A stretch of DNA of 64,000 nt from an uncultured Eubacterium sp. GTDB lineage: Bacteria; Bacillota; Clostridia; Lachnospirales; Lachnospiraceae. The stretch lies in contig CAKRGF010000003.1 of NCBI GenBank assembly GCA_934322085.1, positions 1 through 64,000 of the forward strand, read 5' to 3'. The translations under genes were made by a program, and so were the position numbers. Shown piece after piece: positions 27,059 to 35,480 of the stretch. Each line of letters starts with the position of its first letter. The first letter of the stretch is position 1. The notes below the pieces were generated by a model, which saw nothing but the letters and a program-made list of their open reading frames with translations, was not told the DNA's origin and ran no database searches.

Positions 27059-27712
27059 ATGATACAGGGAAAAGATATGTTGTTTAGTTATGTGATTTCT
27101 GTTATCGAAAACAGAGATTTTTATGCAGAGTATCATTGTGAAAAAGTGCAGCGTTTTACGAGGATTTTGCTTGAAAAAGTGATTCGGTTCTGTCCAGATT
27201 ATAAAATATCGGAAGAGGATGTGGATACAATCTGCTTTGCGGCAATGTTGCATGATGTCGGGAAAATTGTCGTTCCGGACCGGATTTTACACAAGGCAGG
27301 ACGCCTTGATTTTAATGAATTGGAAATTATGAAAAATCACACCAGAAAGGGCAGACAGATTTTTGAACGGCTGATGAAACTTGCCGGAAAAGACAGCGAA
27401 GAGTATGCATTGTATGAACGCTGTGCAGAAGTTTGCATGTATCACCATGAGCGCTATGATGGCGATGGCTATCCGCTGGGATTAAAGGAAGACGAAATTC
27501 CGATTGCGGCTCAGATTGTAGGGTTGGCTGATGCCTATGATGCGCTTATCAGCGAGAGAATTTATAAGCCGGCGTACAAACCGGAAGAGGCGTTTGAGAT
27601 GATTATTGAGGGTGACTGCGGCGTGTTTAATCCGCGTCTGATTGATTTATTTTCTATGATTCGTATGGAATTAGAAGAGGTGCAGGAGGAAATAATACGA
27701 AAGAAAGGTTGA
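27059..27712 (+). CDS. HD-GYP domain protein, putative cyclic dinucleotide phosphodiesterase
   Basis: HD-GYP proteins hydrolyse cyclic di-GMP and related nucleotides using a metal centre. The 217-residue protein is a bare domain: the HD motif MLHDVGKIVVPDRIL near residue 66, two further metal-binding histidines (KNHTRKG and MYHHERYDGDGYP), and ADAYDALISER. The canonical GYP triad is present in DGDGYP. No sensor, receiver or membrane segment is fused, so input may come from its FapA-repeat neighbour. The last codons overlap the -35 box of the next promoter. Substrate is inferred from the family. Confidence 0.88.
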   Translation: MIQGKDMLFSYVISVIENRDFYAEYHCEKVQRFTRILLEKVIRFCPDYKISEEDVDTICFAAMLHDVGKIVVPDRILHKAGRLDFNELEIMKNHTRKGRQIFERLMKLAGKDSEEYALYERCAEVCMYHHERYDGDGYPLGLKEDEIPIAAQIVGLADAYDALISERIYKPAYKPEEAFEMIIEGDCGVFNPRLIDLFSMIRMELEEVQEEIIRKKG

Positions 27713-27737
27713 CAGATTACAGAGATGTTGCTATAAT
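27709..27737 (+). promoter_or_regulatory. Consensus sigma-A promoter of the NlpC/P60 gene
   Basis: TTGACA at 27709-27714, a 17-base spacer and TATAAT at 27732-27737 match the consensus at all 12 positions, with an extended -10 TG at 27729-27730 region (TTGCTATAAT). The -35 overlaps the stop of the HD-GYP gene. Confidence 0.92.
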
Positions 27738-27747
27738 TCTTAACAAA

Positions 27748-27764
27748 TGTAACAATTTTGTAAC
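27748..27764 (+). promoter_or_regulatory. WalR-like binding site
   Basis: Two TGTAAC hexamers separated by 5 bases (27748-27753 and 27759-27764) match the WalR/YycF consensus TGTWAH-N5-TGTWAH. The site lies just downstream of the expected transcription start of a cell-wall hydrolase gene, the typical WalR target class. From this position it would more easily repress than activate. Confidence 0.55.
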
Positions 27765-27795
27765 AATTACAATTTGTAAAGAAGAAGGTAATAAG

Positions 27796-29022
27796 ATGAA
27801 AAAATATGGGAAGAAACTTTTTGCACTTGCATTAGTGAGTGGTTTGATTGTAGGCAGTGTATGTTCCGTGCAGGCTGCCATGGTAGGTTCAGAAGAGCAG
27901 GTAGAGGGTGCTACCGTATTGTTAGAGCAGTATTGCAGCAATGTGGCAAATGGTACTGTAGATGCAAAGGCATCTGAAGTATTAGTAGCATCGGAGCCAA
28001 ATGCGACAGCTGTACCGACCGCAACACCGGCACAGACGACAGACACCGCTAAGGAAACGGACAAGGATACACACGTAGAATTGAATTTAAATTATTCAAG
28101 ACTTGGTGTTGCCAATAAAGTGGATACCTATTTGAATGTTAGAAAGAAACCATCGGAAAGTGGAAAAGTAGTAGGAAAGATGACAAAGAATGCCGGATGT
28201 CATGTATACCACATCAAAAAAGGATGGGCTAAAATTGTTTCCGGCAAGGTAAAAGGTTATGTAAAGGCATCCTATCTGACAACGGATGCGAAAGCAGAAA
28301 AACTGGCGACGAAAGTAGGCCGTGAGTGTGTAGAAATCCAGACAGATTCACTCCGTGTACGTGCCCTTCCATCGACATCTGCTCCGATTTATTCTGTTGT
28401 ATCGGAAGGCGAGGAGTTCACCATGAAAGAGGGCGAGCTTACTCTCGATTATGTGAAAAAGATTGTGAAAAAACAAAAAATATCTAAAGATGCGATTCAG
28501 AGAGCTGGCGGCTATGAGGCAATGCAGGAACAGTTGAAAGACTTTATCTGTATTTATGTGGATGATGATTATGCATTTGTTGCGAAAGATTATGTAAAAG
28601 AGCAGTATACGCTGAAACGTGCAACTAGAGTAAGTACAGTGAAGGCATCTTCGTCAAGCGGTGTATCATCAAGCCAGGCATCCATTGTGGAATATGCCAA
28701 ACAGTTCTTAGGTAACCGTTATGTCTGGGGAGGCGCAAGTCTCACAAACGGAACAGACTGCTCCGGATTTACGATGAGTCTGTATGCGAAGTATGGACAT
28801 TCCCTGCCACATAACGCAGCAGCACAGGCTGGCTGCACAAGAAAAGTTTCGTCACCAAAACCGGGCGATTTGTTCTTCTACAGCAACGGTAGCCGTATTA
28901 ACCATGTTGCGATGTATATTGGCGGCGGTATGGTAATTCATGCCAGCAACCCTCGTGATGGTATTAAGATTAGTAATGCTTATTATCGTCATCCGGCAAA
29001 AATCGGACGAGTTATGAATTAA
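27796..29022 (+). CDS. Secreted NlpC/P60 peptidoglycan endopeptidase with two SH3 domains
   Basis: A probable DL-endopeptidase that cuts stem peptides during wall turnover. The 408-residue preprotein has a signal peptide (about 1-31), a Thr/Ala-rich linker, an SH3b domain with DTYLNVRKKPSESGKVVGKM, a second with DSLRVRALPSTSAPIYSVV, and a C-terminal NlpC/P60 domain. The catalytic Cys322 is in TDCSGF, the His in NHVAMYIGGG, and a polar third residue in VIHASNP. ATG 27796 follows GAAGAAGG at 27781-27788; the frame is open upstream through the promoter but those codons would be untranslated. A strong terminator follows. Confidence 0.95.
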   Translation: MKKYGKKLFALALVSGLIVGSVCSVQAAMVGSEEQVEGATVLLEQYCSNVANGTVDAKASEVLVASEPNATAVPTATPAQTTDTAKETDKDTHVELNLNYSRLGVANKVDTYLNVRKKPSESGKVVGKMTKNAGCHVYHIKKGWAKIVSGKVKGYVKASYLTTDAKAEKLATKVGRECVEIQTDSLRVRALPSTSAPIYSVVSEGEEFTMKEGELTLDYVKKIVKKQKISKDAIQRAGGYEAMQEQLKDFICIYVDDDYAFVAKDYVKEQYTLKRATRVSTVKASSSSGVSSSQASIVEYAKQFLGNRYVWGGASLTNGTDCSGFTMSLYAKYGHSLPHNAAAQAGCTRKVSSPKPGDLFFYSNGSRINHVAMYIGGGMVIHASNPRDGIKISNAYYRHPAKIGRVMN

Positions 29023-29043
29023 TTTTATAAAATAATAAATGTT

Positions 29044-29090
29044 AAAAGCACAAAGCAAAGGCGTTCGCGCAGTTGTTTTGTGCTTTTTTT
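29044..29090 (+). terminator. Rho-independent terminator of the NlpC/P60 gene
   Basis: A 15-bp stem (29044-29058 with 29073-29087, one G-U pair) is followed by TTT, giving a T run of seven overall (29084-29090). Confidence 0.9.
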
Positions 29091-29164
29091 GTATAAAGGC
29101 AGATATTTTTGACGATACTGTCCGTAAGAGTAACGAGTGATTGGAAAGAATGGATGGTGACAGC

Positions 29165-29755
29165 ATGAATCGAAAATATATAGTGATATGCAGTTTTTTT
29201 GCGGCATTTTTCGTATTATCGTTATTGTGTTACGGAAGTTTTGAGTATGCAAAAAAACAGGAACAGAAAAAACTGGCGCAGCAAAACGCAGCCCAGACAA
29301 GCACCAAACAGGAGCAGCGGGTTACAAGCGAGACAAAATTAGTGATTGAAAAGTGGGAAGAAGAATCGGAGGAACTGGTAAAAGAAGAAAGAGATATGCC
29401 GCCGGAGTATGCTGGTCTTACAAGGGAAGAACTGGAAAAGCAGCTGACTGTAGAAATTAAAGATAAGTCATGGGAGGAAGAAAAAGAAGGTCTTGTAAAA
29501 ATTACACTGGAGTCATTTTCTGAAGATAAAATTGTTATTCGGAAGGTATATAACAAATCAAGTGAGCAGGGATATATTTTACGACTGAAGGATGGAGAGG
29601 TTGTGATTTACCGGAAGGACGAGGAAGAACCGTTTGAGAAAACCGGTCTGAAAGAAGAAAATTTATCCAAGCAGGATAAAAAGATACTGCAGGGTGGATA
29701 CGCCGTGCGGACAGAAAAAGAGCTGTATTCCGTTCTTGAAAACTTTTCCAGTTAA
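29165..29755 (+). CDS. BofC C-terminal-domain-like membrane-anchored protein
   Basis: A 196-residue protein with an N-terminal membrane helix (about 5-25), a charged Glu/Lys-rich linker, and a C-terminal domain that resembles BofC (ITLESFSEDKIVIRKVYN, GYILRLKDGEVVIYRKDEE, ILQGGYAVRTEKELYSVLEN). In Bacillus BofC is a forespore protein that inhibits the SpoIVB protease and so delays sigma-K activation. Whether this protein has that role is inference; it lacks the usual BofC N-terminal domain. GGTGA at 29156-29160 favours ATG 29165 over the in-frame ATG at 29150. Confidence 0.65.
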   Translation: MNRKYIVICSFFAAFFVLSLLCYGSFEYAKKQEQKKLAQQNAAQTSTKQEQRVTSETKLVIEKWEEESEELVKEERDMPPEYAGLTREELEKQLTVEIKDKSWEEEKEGLVKITLESFSEDKIVIRKVYNKSSEQGYILRLKDGEVVIYRKDEEEPFEKTGLKEENLSKQDKKILQGGYAVRTEKELYSVLENFSS

Positions 29756-29763
29756 GGTATAAT
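29736..29763 (+). promoter_or_regulatory. Sigma-A promoter for the flavoprotein-proline operon
   Basis: TTGAAA at 29736-29741 and TATAAT at 29758-29763 are 16 bases apart, straddling the end of the BofC-like gene and 32 bases before the next start. Confidence 0.75.
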
Positions 29764-29795
29764 AGAGAAGATAAAAGGAAGAGACGGAGGATGTC

Positions 29796-30953
29796 ATGAA
29801 GACACAGTGTGATGTGATTGTTGTAGGAGGGGGAGCTTCTGGCTTATTATGTGCTGTCATGCTTGCCAAAGAAGGTTTGCAGGTGACAGTTTTGGAAAAG
29901 AATCATCGAATTGGTAAAAAACTATCGGCAACCGGAAATGGCAGATGCAATTTTACCAATTTACATATGAATGAGAATTGTTATTATGGAAATTCGGAAT
30001 TTATTTCTCATCTTTTAACAGAGGTGTCTGCAAAATGTGTGATTAAAGAGTTTGAAAAATATGGTATTTTGCACCGTGAAAAAGATGGCTATGTTTATCC
30101 GCATACGAATCAGGCTGCGACTGTTGTGAATGGGCTGTATCATGCCTGCACACAGTATGGAGTGATAATTTATGAAGACTGTGAAGTAGAGCAGATTACA
30201 AAGAAAAAAGAGTTCTTTGTCCATACATCAAAAGGAGTTTTTAACAGTACCTATGTTGTCCTGGCAACTGGCGGAAAAGCGGGAAAAGAGAGTGGAGGAA
30301 GTGAAAGCGGTTATTCGCTGGCAGAAAGTTTCCACCATACAGTTACCAGGTTATACCCCGGATTAACTGGTCTTGTGTGCGATGGTGAGGTATGGAATAA
30401 GACGGCGGGAACGAGGGTTCAGGGAACATTTTCGTTGATGATTGATGGGAAGACGGAGGCTTTTGAAACCGGAGAAATTCAGATTGTGAAAAACGGTGTA
30501 TCCGGCATCCCGGTTTTTCAAGTGTGCCGTATGGCAGCAAAAGCACTGGATGAAAACAGGTTGGTGGAAGGTGTGATTGATTTTGTCCCTTCCCTTTCTA
30601 AGGAAGAAGTAAAGAACTGGATTAAGAAACATGGTGTGGAAGGTTTACTGCCACAAAAATGGGTGCCGCTTTGCAAACGGGCAAAAAATCCAGTGGAATT
30701 TGTAAAAGCTTTCCGGTTCGTAATTCGTGATACATTTGGCATGGAGCGTGCGCAGGTGACCGCAGGAGGTGTGCCGGTAGAAGAAGTGGTGCAGGATTCC
30801 ATGGAATCAAAAAAGGAAAAACATTTGTATCTTTTGGGTGAACTTTTGGATGTGGATGGAATCTGCGGCGGCTATAATCTGCATTTTGCATGGAGTACCG
30901 CAATGATGGCAGCAAAACATATTTTGCAGTCGAGGAAGGAGAATGAAAAATAA
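29796..30953 (+). CDS. HI0933/YhiN (BaiN-like) flavoprotein
   Basis: A FAD-binding oxidoreductase of the HI0933 family (385 residues). The Rossmann motif VIVVGGGASGLLCAVML is at residue 7, followed by GKKLSATGNGRCNFTN, a family signature, and the C-terminal FAD-binding LGELLDVDGICGGYNLHFA. Members include BaiN, proposed to reduce bile acid intermediates, but most are uncharacterised, so the substrate is unknown. Ribosome binding site GGAGG at 29786-29790. The stop overlaps the next start (TAATG), so the two flavoproteins are translationally coupled. Confidence 0.88.
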   Translation: MKTQCDVIVVGGGASGLLCAVMLAKEGLQVTVLEKNHRIGKKLSATGNGRCNFTNLHMNENCYYGNSEFISHLLTEVSAKCVIKEFEKYGILHREKDGYVYPHTNQAATVVNGLYHACTQYGVIIYEDCEVEQITKKKEFFVHTSKGVFNSTYVVLATGGKAGKESGGSESGYSLAESFHHTVTRLYPGLTGLVCDGEVWNKTAGTRVQGTFSLMIDGKTEAFETGEIQIVKNGVSGIPVFQVCRMAAKALDENRLVEGVIDFVPSLSKEEVKNWIKKHGVEGLLPQKWVPLCKRAKNPVEFVKAFRFVIRDTFGMERAQVTAGGVPVEEVVQDSMESKKEKHLYLLGELLDVDGICGGYNLHFAWSTAMMAAKHILQSRKENEK

Positions 30954-32569
30954 TGCTTCAATTATCTCAGTGTAAATTGTCGTGGCAGGAGGATTCTTTT
31001 TCTAAACTGCAAAAAAAGGTATCTAAACTGCTTGGAATTTCTGTGGAGGATTTTACAAAGTTTACAATTGTAAAACGCAGTCTGGATGCCAGAAAAAAGC
31101 CGAATCTTTTTGTATTATATACTGTGAGATTTTCGTGCCGCAGGGAATCGGAAGTTCTAAAAAGAAATCGAAAGAATAAAAATTTAACCATTGCCCAAAA
31201 AGAACCATCCTTGTGGCGGCAGATAGAAGAAATTAAAAATCCGGAGCGTGTTGTTGTCGTGGGGGCAGGTCCGGCAGGACTTTTTAGTGCCTACTACCTG
31301 AGTTTGTGCGGTTATTCCCCGATTGTCATTGAGCGGGGAGCGAAGATGGAAGAGCGTCATGCCGATATTCAAAAATTCTGGCAGGAAGGTGTCTTAAAAC
31401 CGGATTCCAATGTGGCATTTGGCGAGGGAGGTGCCGGTACATTTTCAGATGGGAAATTAAATACCGGAGTAAAGGATAAAACCGGAAGAAAACAGTTTGT
31501 TTTACAGAGTTTTGTGAATTTTGGTGCGCCGGAAGAGATTTTATATGACGCAAAGCCGCATATCGGTACGGATGTTTTGCAGACGGTGATTACAAATATG
31601 AGGCTTGCAATGGAACAAAAGGGCTGCCAGTTTTTGTTTCACACGAAAATGACAAGGATTTTAGAAGAAAATGGACGTGTGCGTGGCGTGCTTGTTAAGA
31701 ATGGAGAAAAAGAAGAGACTATTTTGTGTAAGCGTGTGATTCTTGCCATTGGACACAGTGCCAGAGATACGTTTGAACTCTTAAAGGAAGAACATATTAC
31801 GATGTCGCAGAAACCATTTGCCATGGGCGTTCGTGTGCAGCACAGGCAGGAAGATATTGACCGTGCACAGTATGGATTTAATGATGAAAAACTGCCGGCA
31901 TCGCCGTATAAACTGACGGGGAAAACGACAGATGGAAGAGGGGTCTATTCCTTCTGTATGTGTCCGGGCGGTTATGTGGTAAACGCATCCTCCGAAGAAG
32001 GCGGACTTGTCGTGAATGGGATGAGTAATGCCAACAGAGCATCGGGATTTGCAAACAGTGCGATTGTTGTTTCCGTTTCGGAAGAAGATTTTGAAGGAGA
32101 CGATTGTCTGGCAGGTGTTGCATTACAGAGAAAGTATGAAAAGCTTGCTTATGGGCTTGCCGGTGGAAAAATTCCAGTACAGCGCTATGAAGATTTTTGT
32201 AACAATCAGCCGACGAAAGCACTTGGAAAGGTTACGCCGTGTGTAGAGGGAAAATGGCAGTTTTCAAATATCTGCTTAGCGTTGCCAAATTTTATAATCA
32301 ATGGTATAATTGACGGAATGGGGCAGTTTGCGGAGAGAATTCATGAATTTGACCATCCCGATACGCTGTTGCTTGGTTTGGAATCACGCACCTCATCACC
32401 GGTTCGCATTGAGAGAGATGAGGATTTTGAAAGTGTTTCTCTGGCAGGACTTTATCCCTGTGGGGAGGGCGCCGGATATGCCGGAGGAATTATGTCGGCG
32501 GCAATGGATGGATTACGGATTGCAATGAAAATACAGGAAAAAAAGAAAGAGGAATCAAATCATGCGTGA
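30953..32569 (+). CDS. FAD-dependent dehydrogenase (COG2509 family)
   Basis: A 538-residue flavoprotein. An N-terminal domain of about 90 residues (DARKKPNLFVLYTVRFSC) precedes the FAD-binding motif VVVVGAGPAGLFSAYYL near residue 99. Then come FGEGGAGTFSDGKLNTG, YSFCMCPGGYVVNASSEEGG and the C-terminal YPCGEGAGYAGGIMSAAMDG, all typical of the COG2509 'uncharacterised FAD-dependent dehydrogenase' family found across Firmicutes. Function is not established. It overlaps proB by 8 bases. Confidence 0.88.
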   Translation: MLQLSQCKLSWQEDSFSKLQKKVSKLLGISVEDFTKFTIVKRSLDARKKPNLFVLYTVRFSCRRESEVLKRNRKNKNLTIAQKEPSLWRQIEEIKNPERVVVVGAGPAGLFSAYYLSLCGYSPIVIERGAKMEERHADIQKFWQEGVLKPDSNVAFGEGGAGTFSDGKLNTGVKDKTGRKQFVLQSFVNFGAPEEILYDAKPHIGTDVLQTVITNMRLAMEQKGCQFLFHTKMTRILEENGRVRGVLVKNGEKEETILCKRVILAIGHSARDTFELLKEEHITMSQKPFAMGVRVQHRQEDIDRAQYGFNDEKLPASPYKLTGKTTDGRGVYSFCMCPGGYVVNASSEEGGLVVNGMSNANRASGFANSAIVVSVSEEDFEGDDCLAGVALQRKYEKLAYGLAGGKIPVQRYEDFCNNQPTKALGKVTPCVEGKWQFSNICLALPNFIINGIIDGMGQFAERIHEFDHPDTLLLGLESRTSSPVRIERDEDFESVSLAGLYPCGEGAGYAGGIMSAAMDGLRIAMKIQEKKKEESNHA

Positions 32570-33398
32570 GAATTTAAAGGATAAAAAAAGAATTGTATTC
32601 AAAGTGGGTTCTTCCACATTGACGCATAAAGAGACAGGAGCGCTTGACCTTGTCAAGATGGAGAAATTTGTACGGATTCTTACCGATTTACATAATCAGG
32701 GCAAAGAAATTGTTGTCGTTTCTTCCGGTGCAATTTTAGTAGGAAGAAAGGCACTTGGCAATATGGAAAGACCAACGGAACGTTCTGTGAAACAGGCTTG
32801 CGCGGCGGTTGGACAGTGCCGTCTGATGACGGTGTATCAAAAACTTTTTTCGGAATACAATCAAAATACCGCACAGATTTTGATGACTAAAATTACGATT
32901 GCCAATGATATCAGCAGACACAATGCACAGAATACATTCCGTGAATTATTAAACCTAGGAGTCATTCCGATTGTAAATGAAAATGATACCGTGGCAACCG
33001 ATGAGATTGACTTAAGTTTTAGTGATAATGATTTTTTGTCTGCGATTGTGGCAGCAATTATTGGTGCGGATCTGCTTGTTTTATTAAGTGATATTGACGG
33101 ACTGTATACCGACGACCCGAATAAAAATAAGGACGCCAAATTGATTCCTTATGTAGAGCGGATTACGGATGAAATGTTAGGAATGGCAAAAGGACCGTCA
33201 ACCGATATGGGAACCGGCGGTATGAGTTCCAAAGTCGGAGCGGCCGGTATTGCAAATGACGCCGGAGCGGATATGGTAATTATCAATGGCGATGACATGG
33301 AGCACATCAATCAGCTTCTTGCCGGTGAGGAAATCGGTACATTATTTAAGGCTCATAAGACAACACATTTTCATTTGAAAAATTATTTAGACCGATAG
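32562..33398 (+). CDS. proB: Glutamate 5-kinase
   Basis: ProB phosphorylates glutamate, the first step of proline synthesis. The 278-residue amino acid kinase has VFKVGSSTLTHKETGALD, VVVSSGAILVGR, NENDTVATDEI, LLSDIDGLYTDDPN and GTGGMSSKVGAAGIA. It lacks the C-terminal PUA domain of the E. coli enzyme (about 367 residues), a common short form in Firmicutes. It is grouped with proA two genes downstream. Confidence 0.96.
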   Translation: MRENLKDKKRIVFKVGSSTLTHKETGALDLVKMEKFVRILTDLHNQGKEIVVVSSGAILVGRKALGNMERPTERSVKQACAAVGQCRLMTVYQKLFSEYNQNTAQILMTKITIANDISRHNAQNTFRELLNLGVIPIVNENDTVATDEIDLSFSDNDFLSAIVAAIIGADLLVLLSDIDGLYTDDPNKNKDAKLIPYVERITDEMLGMAKGPSTDMGTGGMSSKVGAAGIANDAGADMVIINGDDMEHINQLLAGEEIGTLFKAHKTTHFHLKNYLDR

Positions 33399-33414
33399 AA
33401 ATAGGAGAGACAGG

Positions 33415-33624
33415 ATGAATCAGGAAAAGATTAACCGTATCAATGAATTGTATAAAAAGCAGAAGGCAGGGACAATTACGCCAGAGGAAAAAGAAGAGCA
33501 GTCCGCTCTTCGTGCCGAGTATATTGCCGCAGTCCGTAATAATCTGCGAAATACATTAGAGCATACCTCGATTCAGGAGCCCGATGGCACCATTCATAAA
33601 TTGAGAAAAAAGGAAACACATTGA
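33415..33624 (+). CDS. DUF896 small protein (YnzC family)
   Basis: A 69-residue protein with the DUF896 pattern: KINRINELYKKQKAGTITPE forms a helical hairpin, followed by EQSALRAEYIAAVRNNLRNT. Bacillus YnzC is SOS-linked, but no molecular function is known. It lies 16 bases after proB and its stop overlaps the next gene's start region (TTGATG). Confidence 0.9.
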   Translation: MNQEKINRINELYKKQKAGTITPEEKEEQSALRAEYIAAVRNNLRNTLEHTSIQEPDGTIHKLRKKETH

Positions 33625-34193
33625 TGACAAAAAAAGAAATACGAAGAAAGATGCTTTCTCTGCGGAATTCTTTATCGGAGAAGGAGCGCAGGGAAAAAAG
33701 CAGAGTGATTGCAAAACGGCTTTTTACTTTGGAAGAATTTCAAAAAGCAGAGGTGGTTTTGTCATATCAATCGTTTCGTTCAGAAGTGGAAACGACAGAA
33801 ATTAATCGGAAAATCCGTGAGAGCGGCAAAGCTCTTTATCTGCCCAAAACGTATGCGGACAGAAAAGAGATGGCATTTTACCGGGTGTATTCGGATGCGG
33901 ATTTAGTACCGGGCTATCAGGGGATTTTGGAGCCGCAGGAAAAAGAGCCCTTTACAGAAAAACTTGTGTCTTTGAAACCGGAGAAAGTTCTGATGTTGAT
34001 GCCAGGGGCTGCTTTTGATGATAAGGGAAACCGCATTGGCTATGGAGGCGGTTATTATGACCGTTTTTTATCGCAGATGGGGGGATATATTGGAAACTGT
34101 TGTATGCTGGCATTTGAAATGCAGTGGGTGAAAGAAATTGAAGCAGAAGCATGTGATATCCGGGTAAACCGGATTTTGACAGACAGGAGGTAA
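33624..34193 (+). CDS. 5-formyltetrahydrofolate cyclo-ligase
   Basis: This enzyme converts 5-formyl-THF to 5,10-methenyl-THF with ATP, returning stored folate to one-carbon metabolism. The 189-residue product starts TKKEIRRKMLSLRNSLSEKE and has the ATP-binding signature GNRIGYGGGYYDRFL near residue 134. AAGGA at 33610-33614 fits the ATG at 33624, which overlaps the DUF896 stop codon by one base. It is inserted between proB and proA. Confidence 0.94.
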   Translation: MTKKEIRRKMLSLRNSLSEKERREKSRVIAKRLFTLEEFQKAEVVLSYQSFRSEVETTEINRKIRESGKALYLPKTYADRKEMAFYRVYSDADLVPGYQGILEPQEKEPFTEKLVSLKPEKVLMLMPGAAFDDKGNRIGYGGGYYDRFLSQMGGYIGNCCMLAFEMQWVKEIEAEACDIRVNRILTDRR

Positions 34194-34196
34194 ACC

Positions 34197-35456
34197 ATGG
34201 AATCAGCTGAGAAGATGTTAAAAGAGCTTGGAGCGCGGGCAAAAAAGGCATCCCGTGAGTTAAATAGACTTGGTGTAAAGAGAAAAAATGAGGGGCTTGA
34301 AGCGGTAGCGAAAGCACTTATTTTACATCAGGATAAAATTCTTGCTGCAAATGAGAAAGATGTGAAAAAGGCAAAAGAGAATCAGATGAAAGAATCGTTA
34401 GTGGACAGACTTTCTTTGACAGAAGAGAGAATCGAGGCAATGGCAGAGGGGCTTACCCAGATTGTGGCACTCGAAGACCCGGTTGGCGAGGTGTCGGAGA
34501 TGAAGACATCACCGCTTGGTATGCAGATTGGACAAAAGAGGGTGCCGCTTGGTGTGATTGGTATTATTTATGAATCCAGACCAAATGTAACAGCCGATGC
34601 GTTCGGGCTTTGCTTTAAAACAGGAAATGCTGTGATTCTGCGGGGAGGAAGTGATGCCTTAAATTCAAATCTTGCGATTACAAATGTAATTGCAGAGGCA
34701 CTTTCTGCGTGTGATTTGCCGGCAGACAGTATTCAGCTTTTGACGGACACTTCCCATGAGACAGCAGAGAAATTTATGCGTCTGAATGAGTACATTGATG
34801 TGCTGATTCCAAGAGGCGGTGCAGGACTTATTAAGACGGTTGTGGAAAAAAGTACTGTACCGGTCATTGAAACCGGAACCGGAAATTGTCATGTGTATGT
34901 CGATGAGAGTGCAGACATTGATATGGCAGTAAATATTATTGAAAATGCAAAGACGCAGCGGTATGGTGTGTGCAATGCCTGTGAATCGCTGGTTATACAT
35001 AAAAAAATTGCAAAGGACGTATTGCCAAAGATTGCTGACCGGTTGGCAGAACATGGTGTGGAAATGCGTGGAGATGAATACTCGATGCAGTGTGATCGTA
35101 GAATTATTAAAGCATCAGAAAAAGATTATGGAACCGAATATTTAGATGCTATTATTTCCATCAAAACGGTAGATTCCCCGGAGGAAGCGATTGAGCACAT
35201 CAATCACTATAATACCGGACATTCGGAAGCGATTGTTACATCTGACTATCACAATGCGATGACATTTTTGAATGATGTAGACGCAGCGGCGGTTTATGTC
35301 AATGCCTCGACAAGATTTACCGATGGTTTTGAGTTTGGCTTCGGCGCGGAAATCGGAATCAGCACCCAGAAACTCCATGCGAGAGGACCAATGGGGCTTA
35401 AGGCATTGACAACGACCAAATATATTATTTTAGGAGATGGACAGATCAGGCAGTAA
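34197..35456 (+). CDS. proA: Gamma-glutamyl phosphate reductase
   Basis: ProA reduces gamma-glutamyl phosphate to glutamate semialdehyde with NADPH. The 419-residue aldehyde-dehydrogenase fold has GVIGIIYESRPNVTADA, LRGGSDALNSN, IPRGGAGLIKTVVEKSTVPV and ETGTGNCHVYVDESAD. The catalytic cysteine lies in RYGVCNACESL. AGGAGG at 34184-34189 region supports ATG 34197, 3 bases after the cyclo-ligase stop. With ProB it forms the first half of proline synthesis; proC is not in the window. Confidence 0.97.
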   Translation: MESAEKMLKELGARAKKASRELNRLGVKRKNEGLEAVAKALILHQDKILAANEKDVKKAKENQMKESLVDRLSLTEERIEAMAEGLTQIVALEDPVGEVSEMKTSPLGMQIGQKRVPLGVIGIIYESRPNVTADAFGLCFKTGNAVILRGGSDALNSNLAITNVIAEALSACDLPADSIQLLTDTSHETAEKFMRLNEYIDVLIPRGGAGLIKTVVEKSTVPVIETGTGNCHVYVDESADIDMAVNIIENAKTQRYGVCNACESLVIHKKIAKDVLPKIADRLAEHGVEMRGDEYSMQCDRRIIKASEKDYGTEYLDAIISIKTVDSPEEAIEHINHYNTGHSEAIVTSDYHNAMTFLNDVDAAAVYVNASTRFTDGFEFGFGAEIGISTQKLHARGPMGLKALTTTKYIILGDGQIRQ

Positions 35457-35480
35457 AAAAATGAGTTTTTGAGGTGACGT

